Shown here: one piece after another, positions 32,409 through 41,144 of the stretch | Position numbering within the stretch: position 1 is the first letter of the stretch | How the letters are laid out: each line of letters starts with the position of its first letter | DNA from: Ostrinia nubilalis | Taxonomy: Eukaryota > Arthropoda > Insecta > Lepidoptera > Crambidae | Length of the DNA: 64,000 nt | Direction of reading: 5' to 3' | NCBI RefSeq assembly: GCF_963855985.1 | Contig: NC_087104.1 | Span: 2,542,001 to 2,606,000 of the forward strand | Program-made: the position numbers and the translations under genes | Notes under the pieces: model-generated | Told to the model about the DNA's origin: nothing | Databases searched by the model: none | Seen by the model: only the letters and a program-made list of their open reading frames with translations

Positions 32409-32636
32409 GGGCAGGGCACATAGCTCGTAGAGCTGATGGCCGCTGGGGCAGGAAAGTTCTTGAATGGCGACCACGAGCGTGGGCAGGCCTCCCACTAGGT
32501 GGACCGACGATCTGGTGATGGTCGCAGGAGGCGCCTGGATGCGAGCGGCGCAGGACCGGTCTTTGTGGAAATCCTTGGGGGACGCCTTTGTCCAGCAGTG
32601 GACGTCTTTCGGCTGAAACGAACGAACGAACCTACC
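32409..32636 (+). mobile_element. RTE-clade LINE 3' fragment with (GAAC)n tail
   Basis: It reads GGGCAGGGCACATAGCTCG, GGCCGCTGGGGCAGGAAAG and GTCCAGCAGTGGACGTC, then a GAACGAACGAAC tail. The coding frame corresponds to the HxxR...DGRWG and WTDDL part of the RTE C-terminus. Confidence 0.8.
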
Positions 32637-33470
32637 TTGTCAAGTATAAAAAAAAGATGTGTTTGAAATCAACCAGATTTCCGAACTGTATTGAGCGGTG
32701 AGGTGGTGTGGAAATAATGAAATCTGATAGTTTATTCGTGTTCAGATTTCGATTACACGAAACACGCGTCAACGGCCTGAAAAAAAACGTCTTCTTGATA
32801 ATTCTTATAATTATTTATTTCAGTGTCTTGATCTAAATCGAACATTGATGATAGAATTACTTTGTTAGCATGAAACCTATATTTTGGATTGTAATGTAAT
32901 TATTCATGTCCTATGCCTTTTCCCATTTCATTTGGATAGTAATTAAATAAATTACTATTGCTAGGATTTATTTAACTAACTGCTTTGAGTGTGTCACTGG
33001 CTTAACTGCCTGGCCAGAGCTAGACCACTTTCTATGCCTTCCATTTCTTCGGCACTGCTTTTAAAACTCATTAGTGCCATTAAAACCATATAAATTGCCT
33101 TAGCACTTTGTAAACAATGCTTGTTATATATTTATAATGACGCAGGTATTAGACACCACTAAGTATAACCTGTTTATTATTTTCGTATTTATTTTAACCA
33201 ATGAGGTTTAGAATTTCATATATGAAATCTTAAATTAATCCTTCAAGCTCCGCGAATCTAGACACAATAGATAATCAATTGTTATGACATTAATTAATGC
33301 CGTCTGGGACTCAATCGGTTAATAGCACACTTCAACTTAATAGTTACAGGATTCCACCACCGCCACTCCTGTATAGCCAGGATTGATAGAATAAGAACAT
33401 TTTAAAAAACAATCCATGTTGTTAAGTTCATATCACATTCCCTCTCACCAATCCCGATTCGCAATACACA
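32637..33470. other. Gene-free stretch upstream of the MADF gene
   Basis: This AT-rich DNA carries a fragment CCACTCCTGTATAGCCAGGAT near 33362 that matches the dispersed repeat at 35960 and 43940. No exon is recognised. Confidence 0.4.
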
Positions 33471-33685
33471 TTGCACGCGTTATCAATATCGCTTTAGAAG
33501 CCCACTATTATTAGACACGACTGCCACGACCTCGCGCGAACGAATCACGATCTTTACCGAACATCGGTAAGATGGCTACCGGCCGCGCTTGCTACGCCTC
33601 TCGCTCGCACGTACCACGAACGAGCGAGCACGCGCTAATCAAAACAAAGCAGTCAATATGTATTGTCAGTACGCGTCACGCAGCC
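33471..33685 (+). promoter_or_regulatory. Putative promoter/5' UTR of the MADF gene
   Basis: CpG content rises (CGACCTCGCGCGAACG, GGCCGCGCTTGC) immediately before the coding exon. No TATA box is evident. An in-frame upstream ATG at 33572 would add 38 residues. Confidence 0.4.
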
Positions 33686-34090
33686 ATGGCAGAGCACGAT
33701 AGCTCCGAAACCGAATCCGAGTGTGATACCAAAGAATTTGTTGAGACCCGACTCCCTGATACCAATGACCAGTTATTTTTAAAGGAGTTCATCGAGAAAA
33801 TGGAGGTTTTACCTGGGCTGTGGGACACCAACTCTCCGTTTTATACGAACCTCAGACAGAGACGTAAAGCGATGGAAGAGCTGTTGGTGATATACAAACA
33901 AATTAAGCCACGCGCGACCATCGATGATGTAAGGAAGAAGCTCAACTCCTTGCGGTCGAATTATCGAAAAGAAGTAAGAAGGATCGCAAGCAGTAAACTT
34001 TCTGCCGAGAGTGAGGACGACGTTTACAAGCCGAAGTCGTGGGTTTTCTACGCGTTGCATTTTTTGGGCAAGATTAAGCCAAAATCTACG
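33686..34090 (+). CDS. MADF-domain protein, exon 1
   Basis: Exon 1 encodes an acidic N-terminus (MAEHDSSETESECD) and a MADF domain at about residues 32-130. MADF is a Myb/SANT-like DNA-binding module found in insect transcriptional regulators. Diagnostic residues are the LW of LPGLWD, FYTNL-x2-RR, LNSLRSNYRKE and the final WVFYALHFL. The chosen ATG has a good context (CAGCCATGG). The in-frame ATG at 33572 would give a longer, basic leader that does not look conserved. The exon ends in phase 0 at ACG before GTGAGT. The protein is probably nuclear; its targets cannot be told from sequence. Confidence 0.8.
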
Positions 34091-34124
34091 GTGAGTTTTT
34101 TCTTATGTTATATTAATTACCTAC

Positions 34125-34246
34125 TAAGGCTGAGTTGGACCACTTTATTTTAAACGTAAAAATAACATTAACCGGTGCTTTTTGTATGGAGTTTGACAGA
34201 GTTTTGACGTTTGTCAAAGTCAAAGTAAGATAGCAACTCAGCCATA
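34125..34246 (+). mobile_element. TA-targeted MITE, family A copy 2, in the MADF intron
   Basis: The TIR TAAGGCTGAGTTGGACCA pairs with GCAACTCAGCCATA. The inside has GTATGGAGTTTGACAG and GACGTTTGTCAAAG. It lies within the 484-bp intron, 35 bp after the donor. Confidence 0.75.
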
Positions 34247-34574
34247 ATCTATTTATGTGAAAATGATTCTGTGTCTACATATTTCATTTTATATTGTTAT
34301 TTTCGTTGAAAAAAATACAGTAAAATATGTAGGTACTTTAAAATGTTTGCAACGAGTGACCAAATATGTATCTTAGGAAAATCGGGTGCGGGTAAAATTT
34401 TATTATAATTCAATAACGTCACCACAACGTCATAATTTATAACTATTTGTGATAAACAAAAAAAATTAAAAACAACAAAATTAGAATTGCTATTTTATCG
34501 AGTCAAAACAGTAATGAATAAGTATCATAAAAACTCATATTCGCCTCTAATAAAAGGTATTTCTTCCATTTCAG

Positions 34575-35057
34575 ACTTCTCAAGAAAAAGAACAAGAAAG
34601 AGGTAATGAAGATAGTCCGCCACCAATCAAAATAACACGGACAATCCCCGCGATGTTAATTCAAAACGTTCCTAACTCATTACCAACCTACATCATACCT
34701 CAGTCCAACAGCAAACCTAGTTCCTTTCCATTACCCCAGCTGATTTCTCCCACAACAAATACTGGCAACACCTCTAAATCAGTTTTAAATCCTACACCTA
34801 TATACAGGTCGCAAGTAGAAAATAAGGATCCAGTAATGCCTCAATTAAGATTAATATCTCCCACGCCTCAGCCAAGCAACTCTACTAAGACAATAATAAA
34901 TCCAACAGCGATATACTGGTCACACAAACTGGATAATATTAAGGATCCAATCCAAAAGTTGTTTGCTGAAAAATATATAAACGAAATTTTATTCCAAGCG
35001 CAGCTAGGGAATTTGGCAGGACCACCTGTTATACATACGATTTCGGATAATAAGTAG
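34575..35057 (+). CDS. MADF-domain protein, exon 2
   Basis: The acceptor is TTCTTCCATTTCAG and the frame continues in phase 0 from exon 1 to TAG at 35057, giving about 295 residues in total. It opens with a hydrophilic stretch (TSQEKEQERGNEDSPPP) and has a Pro/Ser/Thr/Asn-rich middle with two related segments (LISPT...NPTPIY and LISPT...NPTAIYW). It closes with an amphipathic helix (KLFAEKYINEILFQAQLGNL) like the short C-terminal helix seen in other insect MADF proteins, with only a weak likeness to a BESS motif. The repeated NPT-x-IY segments suggest internal duplication. Confidence 0.75.
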   Translation, partial: TSQEKEQERGNEDSPPPIKITRTIPAMLIQNVPNSLPTYIIPQSNSKPSSFPLPQLISPTTNTGNTSKSVLNPTPIYRSQVENKDPVMPQLRLISPTPQPSNSTKTIINPTAIYWSHKLDNIKDPIQKLFAEKYINEILFQAQLGNLAGPPVIHTISDNK

Positions 35058-35267
35058 TTTATTTTCATAACAATTGATCTCCAAAGTCTTAAAAGATCTA
35101 TGTCAAAAATCGTGTAAAACTACTGATTTTAACAATGTGCCTTCAGTAGTGGCAGAAGAAATTAATCACCATAATCACCATTAAACAGCTGTTTATGATA
35201 AACTTTTATTAATGAGCTTATTTTGATTTTTGAATTTTAGGTACCTAGATGCTAAATTACTTTGTAA

Positions 35268-35440
35268 GCGCACACCGTTGATTTTTCGTCGGCCGATAGT
35301 TTAGTCGGGCAGTTGATCAGTATGGGCATGTATAGGAGTGCGCACACAGCACACTACGCCGATTCGATTTGGCCGATTCTTCATACAAATTAAAATCGGG
35401 CACAACTATCGGCCAACTAAAAATCAACGGTGTGCGCCTA
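35268..35440. mobile_element. MITE, family B copy 2, in the MADF 3' UTR
   Basis: CGCACACCGTTGATTTTT and AAAAATCAACGGTGTGCG are inverted ends. Subterminal GTCGGCCGATAGTT and ACTATCGGCCAAC match the copy at 27604-27790. Confidence 0.75.
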
Positions 35441-35515
35441 CTCTAAGTTGATACAAAAATAAAATAACTTCACGGAAATTCAACATTGTTTAATAGTTTT
35501 TTTTAAATAAAGTTT

Positions 35516-35521
35516 GTATTT
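35516..35521 (+). terminator. Poly(A) signal of the MADF gene
   Basis: AATAAA lies 459 bp after the stop and is followed by a T-rich stretch. The 3' UTR would include a family B MITE (35268-35440). Confidence 0.5.
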
Positions 35522-36867
35522 TTCTATACCATGGTTTTATTAAATAAACTGCTTAATATTAATAATTCCCAAATTGTTCTTCTCGTAAGTATCCGTCTTT
35601 AAATAGAATACCACTGAAAAAGCGCCCATTTTTTTAAGTCCTCCTAGCTTTGAAGGCCTATTCTTAGTTTACCAACTCCTACAGCAATAATTATAATAAT
35701 TACATGCATTTCTCACAAAACATGTTCGACACAGATGCCTAGTTCAGCTCAAAAACAAAGCATGTCATCAAATAACATGAGAACTTGTACGGGTTAATTA
35801 CTAGCCTGATTTCCAAATATGCAACTATGTGTCATTAGAAGTTAGACAAATTAAAATCATGCACGCTGCATTTTTCAAGCATTTAGGATTTAGGCCCGTT
35901 TCACGTTAACCCTTCAAGTACCAGCGAAATAGGACACACACGGGACTATTCCCACCTCTCGTTCCCACCACTGCAACTCCTGTGTAGCCAGGATCTACAG
36001 CTTGACCGCCACAAAAACCCAACTAATGTAGGTCAAGTTTGTCCCGAGGAAAGTTAAACTAGTGTCATTGGACCCGCAACGAAATTAATCAGAAGAACAT
36101 AAGAGGAGTTCGAAATATGACACAATAGAAATTAATTACGGCGGGTCTCATGCGACCAACTAAGATTCCATGATTTTATGATGCTCCACCATCAACCACC
36201 TGTCTCAGACCCAAAGGTCCCGCGATTCCCTGTGGAGGCATTTGCTCACTTTTGTTAGTGATAGGGCTTGTTCTCAACCCACCTGGCTAGCTATCACCAT
36301 CTTACATATCAATATAATATTGACAGCATTGTTGTGTTCCGAAAATTGTAGGTAAGAAGATAGACAGTTCCTCGGTGGTTGAGGACTTGAGGATTCTAGA
36401 TGAAGCTAATTTCCACCTTCGGCCGACCTTTCCCAATCATTCAGTACATAGATACTTAGTCAAAAGATATGTAACATAACATGATAATCGTGGAGGTAAC
36501 CACATCACCGGTCTAATTGTCGAACGTTAACGTTACGTTACAAATGATACTAAAGTGCAATTATCGTGCGCACACGCACTGACTTGATCAGTTTCCATTG
36601 CTCAGCAAATAAACATTTTTTATTATATTTTTTAACAAAAGCCCCCAAATAAATAAAGACAAAAATAAATGTTTTTAAAGAATATAAGTCGCGTTAACCC
36701 CTCGTGGTAAGCTTATATGCTTGTGTTTCGAGTGGGTTAACCACAATAGTCCAACGTCGACTGGGTTCGAAACCGCGTTTCTCGAAACTCGATTTGGCGA
36801 GTTTGACACCAACGCCATTGGGTTGTTGTCACTTTTACTTATTTAAAGCCAAATACAAACTACGAAA
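35522..36867. other. Gene-free stretch with a dispersed repeat
   Basis: A dispersed repeat lies at 35950-36115. A tRNA/SINE-like fragment (CACCTGTCTCAGACCCAAAGG) near 36200 is the inverse of one near 55270. No exon is recognised. Confidence 0.4.
35950..36115 (+). repeat. Dispersed repeat, copy 2
   Basis: It contains CCACCACTGCAACTCCTGTG, AGCTTGACCGCC, GTCAAGTTTGTCCCG and GACCCGCAACGAAATTAATC. The inverse of the same order is found at 43806-43975. Confidence 0.65.
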
Positions 36868-36972
36868 ATCTGGTGAAGGTCCAGGAAAGCACCTGAATGT
36901 GGGCAGCTCACAAAAAAATCCATGGGTAGGCCGTTGTCCAGTGGACGGCATTTAGTGGAAAACGAACGAACG
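36868..36972 (+). mobile_element. RTE-clade LINE tail, degraded
   Basis: It reads ATCTGGTGAAGGTCCAGG, then a shortened GTCCAGTGGACGGCAT, and ends AACGAACGAACG. Several short deletions are seen. Confidence 0.65.
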
Positions 36973-37010
36973 CAAAATTCTAGCATTTGCTTACATAATT
37001 TAAAGGTTAA

Positions 37011-37935
37011 CCCGGCGCCAATGACGTGAAAATAATTGCAAAGACGATGACCCCGGGTCATATTGACCCACATTTCATCGATCATTTTTCAGGAAATTGT
37101 ACAAGTAATCTTAATTTTAATTACTGTCTATGTATATAGGGTTCTTTACTGAGCTAATAACATAAAAATAAAACGAATACATGAAATAAATATTTTTTTA
37201 TGAATTTTTAAACAAAACATGAAAAAATCACGTATAGAAATACATTTGAGTCTATATTTTTTGTTTTTGGTAAATATTTTTAGTATAAATGGGAATAAAC
37301 AATGTTATATAGTGAAAAAGAGATTAAATCAACTTTTTGTATGCAGATACAATGAGATCAGTTTCCTACTTCATCATTCAGAGCCATGGAACTGCTGCAA
37401 CTGGTGCAGTATGTAATCAAATGGTCTGGGCATGTAAATGTGGCATGATGCACTTGCCGGCGTCGTACTAATGCAAGTTCGAGATTATCCAAAGATTGAG
37501 TCCCCATTACTTGCGTCTTTTTCACATTCGTTGCCATTTCTAAGTTCTGGCTATTACAGCCTGAAATTCTTCAATCTCGGAATCCGACTCTTCTAGCAAC
37601 GCTACATTCTTGCTGGGTCATTTAACAAAGACATTTTGACTAAAACTTAAAAAAAGAACAACATAAGCTAGCACTAAACACAAAATAAGCGAATAAAAGT
37701 AAGTCACAAAATCACCGCGCCACCGATGACGCCGGGTCATAATGACCCGTTTTAATTTGAAGCCTGTGTATCTCGCTACGCAAGCGGAGTCACAATACGT
37801 TAACTAACGGAATGGATTTAGGGAGGTTCTATCTCCAGCTATACGAACGCTCGAACCACAAAATGGACGCAAAAAAAAATTATGAACGTTTGAAAATGCC
37901 TCGGGTCAATATGACCCAGCGTCATTGACGCCGGG
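37011..37935 (-). mobile_element. Internally deleted piggyBac element
   Basis: Ends CCCGGCGCCAATGACG and its inverse (CGTCATTGACGCCGGG, one difference) are flanked by TTAA at 37007-37010 and 37936-37939, the piggyBac target. Minus-strand codons near 37560-37620 give ALLEESDSEIEEFQAV, like the acidic N-terminus of piggyBac-type transposases. Subterminal GGGTCATATTGACCC-type palindromes occur near both ends (37056, 37734 and 37905). The catalytic core is absent, so at 925 bp it is non-autonomous. Confidence 0.85.
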
Positions 37936-38639
37936 TTAAGAAAGAAAAGTTTCAGTTGCAAACCTTTGAGTTAAGATCTACACAGAATAATCTACATAAT
38001 AATCTTGTATTACCAAATTTTGTAACAATGTAATAGGCTTTTGTAAGTGTTTGCATACAAACGTTTTGGCAATAAAAACTGCATACATAATACATTAATC
38101 TTATGTATGCAAATTGTTTTCTCAACGGTTGTAAAATGCGATTTCTTTTTTTTATCAAATAGGTAATTTAATTTTTTTTCTAAACTGTCTGCTGCCTGAT
38201 ACATGAGGTGACATTACTTTTCAGCGAAAGAGTTAAATGGAATTTATGCAATTTGTAGAATGGGTAGATGGGTACCAAAGATTAGCGCTTTAAAAAAATA
38301 TATGTTACCACTCTTCAAACTATGCTTGTTATTTTGTGCCTAGGATGATTTGAAAATCTAGATTTTTTCTAGGCTTAGGTATATGGGCAATGGAAACATG
38401 CAACTAAGATAACCGACGCCGTTAGGAACTGGTGCGTAAGCTAAACTCACAGAAAGGACAGTCAACTCGTGCGCATTACGTATTTGTTGCTTGCATGGGT
38501 ACCTACCTATGATTTGATGGTATAATCCACAACTTTGATAATTTAGTGAATTTGAAATGGAATCAGCAAAACAGCTTTACTTTGAGTGCGTCTACCTAAA
38601 AATGCTTATCATCTACTAAATTAAATAGATTAGGTATAT
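37936..38639. other. Gene-free AT-rich stretch
   Basis: No gene or element is recognised. Minus-strand frames at 37952-38204 have no family motif. Confidence 0.4.
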
Positions 38640-38700
38640 TATAGGAGATCGAGGGAAACCTATGTTCAGTAATTAAATAGAAGTCCTGTAGCTGAAATGA
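38640..38700 (+). mobile_element. RTE tail remnant
   Basis: A degraded GAGGGAAACCTATGTTCAG ... GTAGCTGAAATGATG matches the family end. Confidence 0.45.
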
Positions 38701-38830
38701 TGAATGAAGAAAGAAAGAAGAAAGAAAAATTGTTTATTTGGTTCAAACATAGTACTAATTTTACACAATTTGGATAGTAATTATAAGTAAATTGTTGAAC
38801 CAAAATGGCTCCTACTCAGCTTGTCAATTT
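38701..38830 (-). mobile_element. LINE/SINE 3' end with (CTTT)n-type tail
   Basis: On the minus strand TTTGGTTCAACAATTTAC ... GAACCAAATAAACAATT is followed by TTTCTTTCTTCTTTC, a retroposon end with a poly(A) signal and simple tail. A related + strand end is at 47100-47222. Confidence 0.5.
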
Positions 38831-39006
38831 ATTACATCAAGTACCTACACGTTTCTGAAAGTTAATGTTTCTTCTTCTTCTTTTCCCTTCTAGCCCTTTT
38901 TCCCATTATTGGGGAAAAAACTAAAGTAAAATTTTATCGAGTCAAAACTACTTACCTATATCTAAAGGCAATATTATTGACGATATATTATTATCGTATC
39001 TACTAA

Positions 39007-39200
39007 CTAGCAGCCGCACGCGACTTCGTACGCGTGGATCCCGTTTTACCCCCTTACACCCCTAGTTTCTTAGCGGATGCCTACGTCATAACATCTAAGT
39101 ATCTGCATGCCAAATTTCAGCCCGATCCGTCCAGTGGTTTGGGCTGTATATATTTAGATATCGCGTCAGAAAACACTTTTCCTCCGCATAAATAAGCAGT
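39007..39200 (-). mobile_element. Helitron-like element, minus strand
   Basis: On the minus strand it ends CGCGTGCGGCTGCTAG before T, with ACGGGATCCACGCGTACG upstream, as in the elements at 39423 and 48250. The 5' TC end is not resolved. Confidence 0.65.
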
Positions 39201-39422
39201 CTAAACCACTTGCCATGGCAAATAAATCTCATTTTTAATAACATTTCTACAACCAGCTCGATCCGTTCCTACCGCGCCCTGCGCAAGCTACTATTGCGTG
39301 TGCATAATTGTACATTATAAGATACGGTACGTTTGGTACAAATGCGAAAGACTAGCGAAATTCACCAGCTTTTACTTTATTTATTTCGAAAAACCAAGGT
39401 TTGACAATGGGTGATAATAATA

Positions 39423-39635
39423 TCTAAATATATACCTATGTAATAACTCAAAGGTGACTGACTGACTGACATAGTGATCTATCAACGCACAGTCCAAACC
39501 ACTGGACGGATTGGGCTGAAAGTTGGCATGCAGGCATGTTATACGTAGGCATTCGCTAAGAAAGGATTTTACGAATCTCCACCCCTAAGGGGGTAAAACG
39601 GGATCCACGCGTACGAAGTCGCGGGCGGCTGCTAG
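39423..39635 (+). mobile_element. Short Helitron-like element
   Basis: It starts TCTAAATATATACC after A and ends GTCGCGGGCGGCTGCTAG before T. At 213 bp it belongs to the same family as the minus-strand copy 220 bp upstream, so the two ends face each other. Confidence 0.8.
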
Positions 39636-40261
39636 TAATAAGATAAAACAGGTACCTAAATTACTTAATTACCCATATTATCATCGCCCTAGCAGTCCAT
39701 GCTGGACATTATTATCTCTTCCCCTTTATCCATTGTACTAACTGCCTCGGCGAACTTCGTACCGCCTATATTCATCAGAAATAATGCAGGATTCTAATGG
39801 TGAAAGAATTTTTCAAATTGGCCCAGTAGTTTCGAAGCCTATTTAATAAAAACAACCAAAACTTTCCTCTGTAATATTAATGTAGACTAAGTAATGGGTG
39901 TAAAATTCAATCATAAACAAGCTAAATATCGTTTATTTTCTAATGATTACGAATATTTGATTCTCTTCGATTTTTTTTACAATCTAACACAAAAACGCAT
40001 ACTTACCTAAAATAAATAAATAACCAATTTCTAAATTATTGTTTATTTATTTTAATTAAAGCAGTAACGCATCGGCCAATTACAATAATTAATGATCACA
40101 GAATAAGTTATGTGATTAAACATCAAACATGAAAACTGTATTTATAAAAACATGTAGCTGATAAATTAAATTAAATAGAAAAATAAAAAATTATCTATCG
40201 TGAAATGTACAATTTATACGCAATTTAATTGGAAAATTGTGTTTTCTAGATTTTTAAATTA

Positions 40262-40438
40262 CACAATTATGAAAACAAAGTCCTCCGCTGCGTCTATAAG
40301 TCTGTTCGCGATAAAAGTTACTACTGAATGGATTTTCATGCGGTTTTCAGTAATAGATAGATTAATTCATGAGAAATATTTATGCGTCTTTCTTGCAACA
40401 GACCTAAATCCACGGGCAAAGCCGCGTGCAAAACCTAG
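40262..40438 (+). mobile_element. Helitron-like 3' part, second family
   Basis: It contains TTTTCATGCGGTTTTCAG and ends CACGGGCAAAGCCGCGTGC then CCTAG before T. CGGGCAAAGCCGCG is the usual hairpin of another lepidopteran Helitron family. The 5' end is uncertain. Confidence 0.55.
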
Positions 40439-40439
40439 T

Positions 40440-41144
40440 AATATATTTCAAATTGCTGACAAGGACTTACGACGCGACTGTGCGACGGGCGGCCGCAGTG
40501 AGTGTGCGAGCGCGACAGCAACATAATTACGCGCGAGCGATAAGGATGGGTAGCTAGGGGTCATTGGACAAAATTCTACGTGCTCACGGACCAGACTATA
40601 CCACAGAATAAGTAATAGTACAGGTACAGAAGGATTACTCCGCAAGACGATTTAAATAAATGCGAGTCTTGCTACGACGCGATACAGTGGAATTCAGCTC
40701 GCACAGCACTACGTACCTACAATTTTATTCACCTACAAGTTTTGTCTCTTTCTATCGCGTGCCTCTGAACTCTTCTTACGCTGTTAGGGTTGCTGTCTAG
40801 TGAAAAAATAATTAATCTACTTATTTGTAATGAGGTACGTATGTAGGTAAGTATGCATTCATTATGGAAAACCTTCATAGTAGGTTAGGTTCCTATACTA
40901 TCCTAAGAATTATTGATTACCTACATGGCCAACATACCTTTCAGCATCTTTGGGAAGCGAAAAAAAAAAGATAAATCCGGTAGATTACTTTTCGAATTTA
41001 AACACCCGAACGCCGCACAATATTTCTTTCTCTTTATGTCCATTTTTAAATAATACTTCGATCATAGAATTATAATCATACTACAACGCACGCCAGCGTC
41101 CTGACGAGCGCGCGCGTGACACTCGACTGATATAATACCCGCCG
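40440..41144. other. Gene-free stretch, CpG-richer at its ends
   Basis: CpG-rich words occur near 40480-40540 (GGGCGGCCGCAGTGAG) and 41090-41144 just before the Transib insertion. No exon is recognised. Confidence 0.4.

Noticed and set aside
36704..36955. 83-codon + strand frame
   Set aside because: Its second half is a degraded RTE tail and its first half has no recognisable content.
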